Both the position numbers and the translations under genes were made by a program. The notes below the pieces were generated by a model. The model worked only from the letters and a program-made list of their open reading frames with translations, searched no databases and was not told the origin of the DNA. A stretch of 64,000 nucleotides of DNA from Brevipalpus yothersi (taxonomy: Eukaryota > Arthropoda > Arachnida > Trombidiformes > Tenuipalpidae), in contig QZCP01000135.1 in assembly GCA_003956705.1 (NCBI GenBank), forward strand, positions 12,644 through 76,643. The letters run 5' to 3'. Below are positions 1 through 11,365 of the stretch, in pieces. Each line of letters opens with the position of its first letter. Within the stretch, counting starts at the first letter, position 1.

Positions 1-77
<77 letters not shown>
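1..77. repeat. (CT)n microsatellite
   Basis: Pure (TC/CT) run cut by the window start, so its true length is unknown. Confidence 0.98.
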
Positions 78-80
<3 letters not shown>

Positions 81-631
81 GTGTTATTCACGAACTCAAC
101 TGCTCTCCTCTCTTGGGCAGTCAAAGATTTCGATCGTTTTCATGTCATCGAAACATTCTAACCAAGCGAGACAAGCGTAAATGTATTGGCTGAAGTGGGG
201 TGAAAGGAAGAGAGTGAGAAAGAAAGAAAGAAAGAGAGAAGAAACGAAATAACAAGTAGGAAAAAAGTTCTCTCTCTATGTAAAAGTTTGTGAACGAAAA
301 AGATTATCACTGGGGTAGAGGTGAGGAGAGTGAAGAAAGAAAAAGCAAAGCGAAAGACCCCTCACCCCTCACCCCACTCTGGGTCTACACAAGCGGGCAG
401 ACCAAGTGAGAGAGAAAGAACCGTGCTTGGACCGGCCATTGAGATTAGACAGGCCGGAGGCCATTCTAAGGCTGCTTTTTCTTATTACCGTTGTCCATAT
501 GCCGAGCGAAATATTTTTCTCTCTCTCTCTCTTATAACTTCTACTTTGCTTTTCTTATTTCTTGCACTCACAACTCGAGACTCACCCGCTTTCTTTCTTT
601 TTCTTCTCTCTCTCTATTCTTATGACCTCAG
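1..631 (+). other. Probable last intron of the Notch-like gene
   Basis: The stretch starts inside a (CT)n run and contains no convincing exon. It is purine-rich around 200-420 and becomes strongly pyrimidine-rich (CT/TTC) from about 520 to the acceptor at 630-631. The intron assignment follows from the terminal exon that begins at 632. Confidence 0.5.
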
Positions 632-862
632 AATCCGTATTCGGCCGTCTCTGAAGCCTGCTATCTTTCTTTAACACCAAGTCCCGAATCACCTGGAACA
701 TGGTCCACAACCACGGGCTCACCACCGTCGGCCAACGATTGGAATGAACTGTATCAGACACATCCAAGCCACCAGACAGGTCACCAACAGCAACAACAAA
801 TCCAATCAGAAGGTCAAATACTTCGACATCCAACGGCCACTCAGCAAACAGTGTACATATAA
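632..862 (+). CDS. N: Notch-like receptor, C-terminal coding exon (gene starts upstream of window)
   Basis: This is the last 76 codons of an intracellular tail. The exon begins after a pyrimidine-rich acceptor ending at 631; an in-frame stop at 623-625 means it cannot start earlier. It ends at TAA 860-862. Early in the exon it encodes LTPSPESPGTW followed by Ser/Thr/Pro-rich sequence and a DW. This matches the PEST/WSSS end of Notch, where TPSPE is the Fbw7 phosphodegron that sets the lifetime of the intracellular domain. After that comes a Gln/His-rich stretch with five consecutive Gln, and the protein ends in TVYI. A possible AATAAA polyadenylation signal lies at 978-983. Known from the family: Notch is a transmembrane receptor whose cleaved tail co-activates Su(H)/CSL target genes. 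Only this tail is visible, so the Notch call rests on one motif; another PEST-type protein is the alternative. Confidence 0.7.
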   Translation, partial: NPYSAVSEACYLSLTPSPESPGTWSTTTGSPPSANDWNELYQTHPSHQTGHQQQQQIQSEGQILRHPTATQQTVYI

Positions 863-1502
863 ATATAAATATAAATATATAAATATGAGATAATTTTTTC
901 AATACAATATTGTTGCCTTATTTCATCTATCATGTTGTACAAAAAAGAAAGCATCATATCATCTTAAATCGATTCTAAAATAAAGAATATTATTTAATGA
1001 CTCCTACACACTTGGCCATCATTCATTTGGAATCTGCAACTGTAATGCAGTTGAGCTAATCATAATTATTGGCTCAGGACAATAGGCGATATTTTTTATA
1101 GCAATACTGTCTTAGATCTGAAGGTTTTTTCTATTTTTAGTTTGAATTCGTTCAGATTCCTTAGTTGAAAGCTTAATAGCGGCAGGTAGCCATTCAATTA
1201 ACTTGTTGACAGAAGCGCAATAAGAGCAATGACAAAGTCAAAGTGGAAAGCAATGTCACCGATTATTACCTCTCATTATCTGTGCCCACCGTCTTACTCG
1301 AGGGTGGCTTTTTCGGCAAATGTCTCTCTCATTCCTTCTCATCTAGTGTCGAGATGCTGTGTTTTTGGACCATCCAAGTGCAGGGTCGCGATCTGCTTTC
1401 AAAAGCTGCTAGCCTTCCTCGAAGCGATACTTTTACAATCACACTCATAAACCGATTCCGAGTCGGTAGATGATTATTGTATATCCTCCAGGTAAAAGGA
1501 AG

Positions 1503-1504
<2 letters not shown>

Positions 1505-1543
<39 letters not shown>
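1505..1543. repeat. (GA)n microsatellite
   Basis: 39-bp pure AG run in the gene-free region 3' of the Notch-like gene. Confidence 0.98.
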
Positions 1544-1547
<4 letters not shown>

Positions 1548-1902
1548 AGTGACTTTTAAAACATAAGCTAAGCAATCAGAGGCAGCTAGGCACTAACTAT
1601 GGCCAAGGTCCACTAAATTTAGCCCTTGATAAGTCCACCTTACAGGTTTCCTTCCTCAATGCCAAAAAGGAGTTTGGACTTGGACGTGGACGTGGAGACC
1701 ATTAAGAGATGCACACATATAGACCCATCGCCCTGATGAGGCCATCATCGACCGATAGTTTGAAATGGGCATTTTTTGACGAATATTTTCCCTCATTTTC
1801 GACAAAGGTTTGCTTAACTCGGTCAGTGACTGGGACAATGAGAACGCATTAGTGTCCTTCTTGAAAATTGCCTCTTCTTCGTCAGAAAAAATAGATTCAA
1901 GT

Positions 1903-1908
<6 letters not shown>

Positions 1909-1961
<53 letters not shown>
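1909..1961. repeat. (GA)n microsatellite
   Basis: 53-bp pure AG run. Confidence 0.98.
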
Positions 1962-1965
<4 letters not shown>

Positions 1966-2519
1966 AAAAATTTCCCACACTTCTATCTCTAACGTAAGAA
2001 TGTGTGTGAGAGAAATTTTTATTGGTCAGTAGCGATCAGAAATGACAAATACTCGATGACCAGTGGGAAATAGTCGGTCAAATATGTATGAACAAACATT
2101 CTTCATACAATACTAGTGATAGGTCAAAAATCGGCTGGACTAAAAGTTGCAGCTAAAACTGTCGCCTTTCGTTTGAAGCGAAAAAAAGGCCGCAAAAACT
2201 CATGGGAAAACGAAATGCAAAATAAGTATTCAAACATTCCTTTGGAGACCGATTTTGTGTGTGTGTATATGTCTGTATGTTCATTTTTCCAATCGCTTAT
2301 TTAGTTAAAGTTGTATAAAATTGTATGAGTTCAATCACACACAATTGAAATGATTATGGTCAAATACTGGATATTTTGTTACTCGAAATGCGTGGGACCT
2401 CGTGTTGGTATTCACTTGGTCAATGAACGGACATCATACAGGGCCACCAATATTTCTTCGAGGACAGGACAGTAATTCAACGATTGTTCAACAAGCTCAG
2501 GCCACTCCATCACGCATTT

Positions 2520-2522
<3 letters not shown>

Positions 2523-2577
<55 letters not shown>
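2523..2577. repeat. (CT)n microsatellite
   Basis: 55-bp pure run; a second shorter CT run lies at 2671-2694. Confidence 0.98.
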
Positions 2578-2583
<6 letters not shown>

Positions 2584-3304
2584 CTGCCGTTTTCTGTTTG
2601 AAGGTATTGAAAAGCTTCATACTGTATCTCAATGGTTTAAGGTGGACAAACTTAACCTGAATGGCCTGACCTCTCTCTCTCTCTCTCTCTCTCTATTTTG
2701 CTCTCCTCTACATATATATCGAGCAGCTTCACTCTCCATAATGGCCTGTGAATAACTTCAGCAATCGATTGTTAAGGATCCATGAAAAACGAAAGTTAGA
2801 GTTGTTTAGCACGGCATAGGAGAAGAGGGAAGAGAGAGAAAGAGAAGGTAATACTTATAGAACGCGAGACTGTATATATACTTACGTGTACATGGACAAG
2901 AGAGGCTAAAAATCAGTGGACCAAGGCACACTCATAGGCCTGTGGAATGATTTGGTTTGTATCCAAAACATTTTATGCTCTTTCTTCTCAGGAGGCCTGT
3001 GGTGATTGGTGGCTTATCCAGCCAAAAGATTGGAGGAGAGGATAAATTTTTCTTCTCGTTTTTCAATGGTAAAGTGAACACTTGGTAACTTGTTTCACCT
3101 TACTTTTCTCAGCCCGGTCATTGAGATGGCCTTTTGCCTTTTCAATCTTTGATTACAGCAAATGAGTGGTTCTATTAGGAATCGAGGAGAGTTATTTTCT
3201 CTCTCCTTCTCTTTCAGCTCATTCAATTGGAGACTATCTATTCACTTTTGTCATCCCACAGGGTGGTAGTGAACATCATTGTGGTACTTCACGAGAAATA
3301 TTTT

Positions 3305-3308
<4 letters not shown>

Positions 3309-3345
<37 letters not shown>
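3309..3345. repeat. (CT)n microsatellite
   Basis: 37-bp pure run. Confidence 0.98.
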
Positions 3346-3348
<3 letters not shown>

Positions 3349-3995
3349 GAAAGATGCTATTTTGTGCAAAGAGAGTCTATCACGCCAAGACTCTTTTTTT
3401 GTAAGTGAGAGAGAGAGAGAGAACTTTATTGAACGAGAAACTTGTCTTACAGTGTCTTGATTCATGGAAGAGTAAGAGAGAGAAAAAAATCATAGCTAAG
3501 GCCAATGACTGCTGATTGACATGATTCATTCTCCTAATCGTTGTATTCACGCTAATCTTGACCATTTCGTTTTCTTACGAGAGAAAGAGAGGGACAGCAT
3601 AAGATCCAGCAATAATTGATTCTCGAAGATTATCCATATTATCGGTCGAATTCTCGTCCCTCCATTGAGTCAACAAGAGTAGTTTTTGGTACAGATGAAG
3701 GAGATGTCTCTCTACTTTTCTAATTGCAAAAACTCGAATATTTTATCGGATTTTCGTTTCTTTCAAGCTTACTTTGTGAATGACATTGTATATATGCTGA
3801 ATACAAGGAGCGGTGAGCGGATTATGACCACAATTCTTGTCTTGAGTTGGAAAACTTCAATCTCTTCATGCTATTTCTTCTTCTTTCCCAGACATCTTTT
3901 TCTCTCTCTATTCACAGTGAGAGGGATAATCTGTTGGGACGAAAAGACATTCTGTATCCAACGTTTTCAAAGAATAGTGATTCGAAAAAAATTCT

Positions 3996-3996
<1 letters not shown>

Positions 3997-4048
<52 letters not shown>
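3997..4048. repeat. (CT)n microsatellite
   Basis: 52-bp pure run. Confidence 0.98.
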
Positions 4049-4050
<2 letters not shown>

Positions 4051-4361
4051 AACTGGAGATGAAAAGGACTGGTAAATGTTTTCACAAATCCGTATAATCA
4101 CTGGAAAGAGAGAGCATCTCGATTTGAGTGAGAGGAGAGCTCAGCTTCTTGGAAGTTAAGTAAGAAATCTGACACTCGAATTCCATCCTGGAAATCAGAA
4201 GGTTTTTCCAATAGATAAACGTTTCCAATCGACCAGCTTACTCTGAGGGGAATCGGATATCTTGGCCCATCACCTCATGATGAGAGAGAGAGAAAGATCT
4301 AGCGTTAGGCTTCATATTTCAGAAAACGTCCTCCAGCAAGGAACTTAATCTCGCTCGATGA

Positions 4362-4364
<3 letters not shown>

Positions 4365-4422
<58 letters not shown>
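4365..4422. repeat. (CT)n microsatellite
   Basis: 58-bp pure run; a 23-bp CT run follows at 4771-4793. Confidence 0.98.
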
Positions 4423-4426
<4 letters not shown>

Positions 4427-5942
4427 GAATCAACAAGGCAACAAGAGAAGAGTATAAGCACGTTCTTAACTCTTCATCACTTCTCTGATAATCCTCCTTC
4501 TCAAGAGATCAATTTTCGTTCAGACGATATTTCATTCATGCTACTCGAAATCGAAAGTTTCCCTGTTTGATTGCATCACAAGATGATGGTAATCAAAATT
4601 GCTGAGGGATCATCCTCTTCTCTGTGTAACCTCAATCTTAGGCATTAATTGTAGTGGTATAAGTAGGGATATTGGTTGAAAAATAAACTCGTAAAAACTT
4701 TGGATCACGATTTAGGCTTGCCTCTCTCGTCAAAAAGATACATCCAATCAGCATTACTGGCCCATCAAACCTCTCTCTCTCTCTCTCTCTCTCAACTTTT
4801 TTGGAGAAGCCAAATGCCAGGCCCTCATAGAATCACTTCCACTTCTAATGTGGATAATTTTCTTGTTGCAACCGACATTCTTGTTTTCAACTCATACCCT
4901 GAGGACTTGACTCTGGTAAAATTAAGTAGAGGAGAGAATTATTATTGGCGTACTTAGGCTTGGTGGCAAAATGCTTTGGCGTTCGATCAGAGTATTTCAG
5001 AATTTTTTCAGACCTTTCAAGAAGCTATGATATGATTCATGAACTTGAAGTTGAATCTTAATTTCATTTTAATTTATTGAAAAAAATTGTCAGCATGACA
5101 TGCCATTTCATGAGGGCTCTAATCGTTCTCAAGAAGATATGACAAATGATGTCCTAGGAAAAGGATGGAAATTGTTTGATTCTCTCAGATGGTTCAATTT
5201 CCAGAAAGACTATTAAGTCAAGATTCTATAATGATTTATTTTTCGACTAAACCAGCCATTAGAAATTGAATTTGAGTCTCAAAATCCATTTTGATTTTCA
5301 ATGATCAATTTTCGTATCGACAACTCGCACTTAAGTCACATTACCTGTGATCTGAGAAAAAGTTTCACACGAAATGCTGTTCTCTCTCCCCAATTATCAC
5401 CAAGGATTCTGATCAATGAAAAGATGGAGATAAATAAATTTGTTACGACAAAATTGGAAATCAATTCATTTCATCTCGATCAATTAACTAACATGTTGTC
5501 TTCCAAGTTCACAATATCCTTGGACGAAGCTAACTTTTCCAACTGATTTTCGTAATCCATACATCCGCTCTGATCGATATAATCAAGTCAACCATTCATA
5601 AATATTTCTTCAAAGAATTTCAGTGAATCCATCCAATCGACAAGATAAAAATCATGGCCAATCGAAAATCATTTTCAAAAATCATTTCAACACGCTCTCC
5701 AAACTTTGCCTGCATGAATCGTAATTCTGTCCAATCGATTGCATGAGATAAAGTTTATCTGATCATGAACTTCTTTCATGGCAACAGCTGCGCACTCTGT
5801 TGATATCTCGGTGAAACTATGAACATTGAAAAATGCTTTTGAATGAGTTTTGATTTGAAAAATTGTGGCTATTTTGGTTGATTGTTGTTTAATTGATTGT
5901 TTTCTTTTGGGTCTCACATAGTTAAGGGTGAAGGGTTCAATC

Positions 5943-6655
5943 ATGAACTCTGTGGTTCGTGTTGGTCTCTCATCGTTGAGACGATTGCATCATCCATCAA
6001 ATCTCCGGATTATTGCAAGTCCTAATTTAGTACATTCGATTCGCAGTTATGCGATGAGTTTAACCTTTGCTTCTCCTTATGATGTAAGTGTAATGTTTGC
6101 ATGCGGTTCAAGAGATGTATTCAATTTGATCATGTGTTTATATGATGGTTGATGTTGATTATTTTTATTTGTTTACCTAGATCCATTATAAAGATGCCGA
6201 TGTAAAGCAAGTAGATGTTCCATCATTCAGTGGTACATTTGGTATATTACCTGATCATGTTCCCACATTAGCAGTCATCAAGCCTGGTGTTGTTACTGTT
6301 TTTGAGAACGAAGGTTCAATGAAAAAATATTTTGGTAAGTCAGTTGTAGTTGAGAGTGAGAATTGATGATTTTATCATCCTTATAAACAGGGAAATTATT
6401 TCATCATTAATCGTATCTATCTTTTCTCATGCAGTAAGCAGTGGAACAGTTACCATCAATGATGACTCCTCTGTACAAATTCTAGCCGAAGAAGCTGTAC
6501 CCATCGAATACTTGGACATCAATGCTGCCCGAGAAGCTCTTTCTCAAGCCACCGCTGAAGAACAGAAAGCTCAGACACCAGAAGGAAAAGCTGAGGCCAA
6601 GATAGCAATGGAAGTTAGCGAAGCACTGATAAAAGCATGTGAAACCGGACAATAA
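5943..6655 (+). CDS. ATP5F1D: ATP synthase F1 subunit delta, mitochondrial
   Basis: Three coding exons, 5943-6083, 6181-6334 and 6435-6655, give 171 aa, close to the usual ~168 aa. This is the small central-stalk subunit (bacterial epsilon equivalent) that sits with gamma and epsilon on the c-ring of F1Fo ATP synthase in the mitochondrial matrix. The first ~40 residues are rich in Arg, Ser and His and lack acidic residues, as expected for a mitochondrial presequence. The beta-sandwich core is recognisable: VDVPSFSGTFGILPDHVPTL (exon 2), then SGTVTINDDSSVQILAEEAV (exon 3). The C-terminal part is the two-helix hairpin rich in Ala, Glu and Lys. The start was chosen as the ATG at 5943 because the frame upstream offers only a GTG. 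Introns are 97 and 100 bp. The gene converges on the TPR-like gene, with only 153 bp between stops. Confidence 0.95.
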
Positions 6656-6808
6656 ACAACAGTCAGGATACTTAGTCTTTCAATAGCCAATTTTATCTGA
6701 GTGAAAATTACAAAATTGTAAAAGATTGAAGAAATCATTACAGCTAATTCAGTCGTTCATTAATTGACTCATTATCTGATGAATTTCCTTGAGATTCTTC
6801 TCCTGACT

Positions 6809-7357
6809 TCAGGTTCTTTTGAGTCTTCTCACGTACTCCTCAGTTTCTCGTATTTTATCGATCAACAGCTGACAGAATAGTAGCTTTTGCTTCAAACCAC
6901 CCTGGATATCCTCACGGTCACAATACTCGGGCACTGACTCGATAACCTCAAGTGTCTCTTGAATAAGTTTACATAGATCCAAAGAATATTCCACAACTTT
7001 TGCTCTTTCCTCCGTTTGATCTATCAGTAAGAATATTGTTTCAGTTTGTTTAATCATCAAGTCAGCTCGAGTTCGACTTGTTCTGCCATATCTACTGATA
7101 GCCAATTCGATACACTGAGTACGGTGTTCCACTGCATCTTTGTAATATCCCATATCGTGCAAGAGATCGGCCAATAGAGATTTGATTTGGGCACAATCAT
7201 CCACAATACCCAAATTTTCAAGTTGTGTTATCGAGGCTTCCAAAAGATCTTGAGCATCGAGACGTCTTCCCATTTTCATAAGATTCAATGCCTGAGCGAT
7301 GCTTCCACGACAGTTATCGATTTCAGGTTGTTTGTTGTTAACTAACTGTTCAGACAT
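6809..7357 (-). CDS. Unrecognised 182-aa TPR-like helical protein
   Basis: A single open exon starts at an ATG at 7357. I do not recognise the family. Residues ~14-46 (IAQALNLMKMGRRLDAQDLL and following) and ~52-87 (IKSLLADLLHDMGYYKDAVE and following) form two helix-turn-helix units spaced like tetratricopeptide repeats, of the type seen in kinesin light chain and APPBP2-like proteins. The remainder is charged helix ending in a basic tail (YVRRLKRT). No signal peptide or membrane segment is visible. It lies 244 bp downstream of PIG-H on the same strand and tail-to-tail with ATP synthase delta. The coding status rests on length, composition and the repeat pattern. The function is unknown; a scaffold or adaptor role would be a guess from TPR-like folds in general. 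Confidence 0.7.
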   Translation of the reverse strand: MSEQLVNNKQPEIDNCRGSIAQALNLMKMGRRLDAQDLLEASITQLENLGIVDDCAQIKSLLADLLHDMGYYKDAVEHRTQCIELAISRYGRTSRTRADLMIKQTETIFLLIDQTEERAKVVEYSLDLCKLIQETLEVIESVPEYCDREDIQGGLKQKLLFCQLLIDKIRETEEYVRRLKRT

Positions 7358-7601
7358 GACGAGTTTTGAAGGGAGATCAGAGAAACTAAATACCTTAATT
7401 ATCACAAGTGAAAGCTATAAATTCAAAGAAACTAAAAGGAAAGGAAATGCTTACAATACCAGGAGGATTCTATAAATAAGTTAATTAAGTTGATTGGTAA
7501 TAGATATGTGCTGAGATGACTAGATACATGAATTGATTGTTCAAAAACAGTACTGATGAACAGTGATTGTGAGTATTGGAATGTTTCTCCAGCAGATTGT
7601 A

Positions 7602-8412
7602 TTACACGGTGGTCTGTTGACTGGCAGCTTGCTTATTTTCTAGAAAATCATATAAATTACTGTAGACAAGTTTGATACAATCTATTCGAGGAACAAGATG
7701 GTTGAAAATGGGATGAATCTGTTGTGAAGTTGATAATTGTGAAGATTGAACTTCTAAAACTGCAAGATAGCTCACAACTTTGCTCTGTGAAAAAAGTGAT
7801 AAAAAGAAAATGAATGTAAATGAATGAATCAATTCCAAGATCAGAATTACCATTGTAGTGGCCTCGTTGATGATTATATTCGTGGAACTTATAAATTTGG
7901 AAGTAACTTTGCCAAGAAGATTTCTATAATTGTATTGCACACCATGAATGGATCGGATGATCAAGACTGATTCTGAAAAAAAAAGAAAAAATGAATTCTC
8001 AACTACTGTTACTTTCTTTCAACAGATTTTACATACCTTCGGTTATGATGAGATTGCATAACAAAAAGTAGGAGAAAAGAAAGCCAAAACCTCCCAAAGT
8101 GAAGCTCAGATATACTGGAAGATCCTGCAATTTGTTAAGACAGTGATTAACAATTTGATCAACATACTGACAAGATGAGAGAGTAAATTTTGCAACCTCG
8201 AGAGTTTCAAGACTCATTCCTACCTCAAGGTAATAGTGGAGACAATACACGATCAGTATCAGTATACACAGTGGAATTAATACTACAGATTTGGCGAATG
8301 ATTCATTTTTTACAATCTTAATTTGAATATAATTAAAGTGTCGCTGAATGTGCACCTCAATTGGCTGATCTTTGGCATTAACAAATTGGCGAGACAAGTG
8401 GAAACAGCTCAT
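7602..8412 (-). CDS. PIGH: GPI-GlcNAc transferase subunit H (PIG-H)
   Basis: Three exons on the minus strand: 8412-8037, 7972-7851 and 7784-7602. PIG-H is a small ER-membrane subunit of the complex that transfers GlcNAc to phosphatidylinositol, the first step of GPI-anchor synthesis. The diagnostic part is across exons 2 and 3: EESVLIIRSIHGVQ, then IIINEATTM, and later VPRIDCIKLVYSNLYDFL. These follow the conserved PIG-H block (ESLLVI..GVQ, IVINEA, PRLDCL). Exon 1 carries two hydrophobic segments, around SVVLIPLCILILIVYCLHYY and FTLGGFGFLFSYFLLCNLI, as expected for the hairpin that anchors PIG-H. The predicted protein is about 226 aa, somewhat longer than human (188). The last intron is 66 bp, a multiple of three, and has no stop codon. 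Confidence 0.88.
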
Positions 8413-9290
8413 GATGATACTTCGACCAATTTATTTGACACACAAGCAAACACACTAGATTTGCAAAATTTGCCAAACAATGTGTTACAATTTTTGCAAA
8501 CTTTATTTCATGATAATCAGAACATTTCCATCATCATCATTTTGATTTGAATAATCGTAAAATCGGAAACATTCATCACCATTCAACTGCTGTACTACTG
8601 ACGCAGGTCTTTCGAGTGATCCTTACTTCACGGAGGAGAGTAAAAATTGTTACTCCAATGTAGAGGAGAGAAAACTTTTTCCTTCTCCTTACGCGACAAT
8701 CTTTCACATATACATCAACAAGCCAACCCGAATTAATTGATCCACACCACTCTTAACTTAATTGTAACAGAAAAAAAATGTCTCTCCAATTCAACTTAAA
8801 TCGAAAAGATCGACAAAAATTTGATCAAGTAAAAAAATGATCAAACAAAGTACATACATTTAAATAAGCATGGAGATGGCGCTCGATGGTCATGCTTACA
8901 CGCTTCAAGCACTTCAAGTGTGGTCATATGTTGATGGGATTTATTTTTGATTAATTAAATTAAATTTAATTGTGTATAAGTGTCTTCAAGTTAATCTTGG
9001 GCCCATAGGCTGCTGTATGTGTTGTATATGTGTTGATTGGTATTTTGAGAAGTTTTGATTAATCGGGAGAGGGTTCAAAATTGATAGATGGAAAAGACCG
9101 CTTCTTCCAAGTGAATTCTGTTTATTTGTGTGTTTTGATTGCTTATGTTGACTAAAGTGAAAATTGGTCAATTCATCGATTGTCTTATCTGTTCTTTGGC
9201 TTCAGTGTCCAAGTGTGTCTGCTAAGCTGTTTGAGTGGCTGTGACTGTGTGATCTAAAGATTCGAGGTATCAGCAACCAATCCATCAAAC

Positions 9291-11365
9291 ATGGCTGATC
9301 CATTGTCATTGCTGAGGCAATACAATGTGAATAAAAAAGAGATTGTAGAACGAAATGGTTACATATGTTTCGGTGAATATTGTTGGCCCAAGAAAACGAA
9401 AACCAATTATTTATCATGGAAAAGACCTCAAGATGAGACACCGACCAAAAATTATTATACCCTAGAATGCTTGGTATATCTTCTCAAAAATGTTCAATTG
9501 CAACACTCAATTTATGTAAGACAAGCGGCTGCTGAACTCATCCCTGTTGTAAATCGACCAGATCGTAAAGATTTACTAGCTTACCTGTCTGGTGAGATAA
9601 ATACATCATCATCGATAGATCGTAGTGCACCTCTTGAACTCCCCATACCTTTACATGAGCTTCAAAATAAATTTGGTAAAAATGAGGCCGATAAAAGTTC
9701 CACTGGAGTGGCTGGAAAATCTTCCGCTAGTCATCGGACCGGAATGGAAGGAGATGAAGATGCTCCTGATGTGAAAAAGATGAAGCTAGACAATACACAT
9801 TATCTTTCGGAGGCCAAGAAACAATTTTCAGATCGTTTAGATGCTCCCAAGATAAAGAAATTGGAAGTTTCTGACGGTAAATTGCAAGCAGCTTCATCGG
9901 TCGATCGTTTAGGATCATCTACAGCAACTCTCAAAGAAGCTCTATCACAGGAGCAAATAGCAGCTCTAAAGGTAGCTCAGTCTGTTGTATTTCAATATTC
10001 AATGCTTCCATTAATTTCAATTTAATCTCTTCTAGGCAAAGCGAATGGCAAAAAAGCGTATGACCATTATCGATGCTGAAAATGAACTTGAAAGAGATGA
10101 TGCAAACGCTACCACAAACGGCACTGCCACTGGTATGGGTTCTGGCTCGAATTTAGCAGGAACTGCTTCCATTTTATTTAAATATGACGCTGATTTCACT
10201 CGAGACATCCAATCAAAAGAGCGTGTATGGCGCAATAGAGCAACGATTTTACAGTCCACCGGCAAGGTATGCCTAAGTTTGGCTTAAATTGTTTTCATAT
10301 TTCATCATCTGTTCTGAAGGTGAATATAGAAAATTTTTCTGAATTCTATTGGATTTTTTCATCTCCTAGAATTTCGCCAAGTCCATCTTCCCTACGATCC
10401 AAGCTATAAAAATCCGTGATGAAGGGTCCACACCAAGGAAACCTATGGCAAATTCTAATGCTATGATAGGAGGAGGTTACATGAATTCTATGCCTGGATC
10501 CGTTCACAATATGCCTGGTTCTATTCCACGCATTCCAATGACACAGATGGGATCTGGTGGAATGAACTCAGCCATGCCACCTCCTAGCTCTATGACCCAG
10601 CAACAATATAATCGTTATGATCAAGAACGTTTCAATAAGAGCGCACCATCGAATGAATTTCGAATCGATACTACGGGTTCCTATCACGGTTTCAACCTGA
10701 AGAACGTAACAGAGATTCCAACCATATCTAGTAATATGCCTAATCACAATGGTGTTCCTGGACTAAATCACCCCTCTACTCCATCCAACCAAAAGGTCCT
10801 ATCTTCAGTCTCCCAATCACCCATGATTTCACCTCATTCTCAGACACTTGGCAGCGGAAAGAAGCGCACTTCACGAACTCCTATCATAATCATACCAGCG
10901 ACCACTACTTCTCTCATCACTTTGAGCAATGCCAAAGCCATTCTTCAAGATCTCAAATATATTGACAGCAAAAGTGGTGAAATGCCACGCGATGGTGAGA
11001 TTCTTATTCAAAGACGGAAACAGAATGATCCCAATCCTGTTCTAATACCTTACAAAGTAATTGATAATCCCCTCAAGTTGGGTGAGGGTGATTGGGAACG
11101 TGTAGTAGCGGTATTTGTTCAAGGGCCAGCATGGCAATTCAAAGGATGGCCATGGAATGGTAATCCGGTGGAGATATTTTCACGTATTAAAGCGTTCCAC
11201 TTGAAATGGGATGAAATGAAATTGGACACTAACGTGTCTAAATGGAATGTACAGGTCATCCAGCTCTCTAGAAACAAGAGACATTTAGATCGAGCCAATT
11301 TATTGAAATTTTGGTCAGCACTTGATTCATTTATGCTGAAAAACAAACACTATCTCAGATTTTAG
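9291..11365 (+). CDS. CDC73: Parafibromin / Cdc73, PAF1 complex subunit
   Basis: Three exons: 9291-9971, 10036-10266 and 10370-11365, 635 aa in total. Cdc73 is a nuclear PAF1-complex subunit that travels with RNA polymerase II and supports histone modification and elongation. The N-terminal domain begins MADPLSLLRQYNVNKKEIVE and contains FGEYCWPKKTKTNYLSW. The middle has KAKRMAKKRMTI, TRDIQSKERVWRNRATILQS, then YNRYDQERF. The C-terminal Ras-like domain starts at SRTPIIIIPATTTSLITL and includes VFVQGPAWQFKGWPW, with RNKRHLDRANLLKFW near the end. It is about 100 residues longer than human parafibromin (531). Much of the excess is a Met/Gly/Asn/Pro-rich segment in exon 3, roughly residues 327-385. 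An AATAAA lies just past the stop at 11375-11380. Confidence 0.96.

Larger units (their letters stand above)
863..5942. other. Gene-free region with many GA/CT runs
   Basis: About 5 kb between the Notch-like stop and the ATP synthase delta start. The first ~130 bp is probably Notch 3' UTR (repeated ATAAAT units at 861-885, AATAAA at 978-983). The rest holds at least seven long dinucleotide runs, listed separately. Open frames in this region are mostly simple-repeat artefacts encoding Ser-Leu or Arg-Glu alternations. I see no convincing exon. Confidence 0.6.

Noticed and set aside
5301..5546. 81-codon frame with an ATG upstream of ATP synthase delta
   Set aside because: AT-rich composition, no domain, no splice partners and no recognisable similarity.
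9727..9918. Antisense frames inside CDC73 (and similarly inside ATG14, CEP83-like, ZP and GGCX genes)
   Set aside because: Shadows of real coding sequence on the other strand.
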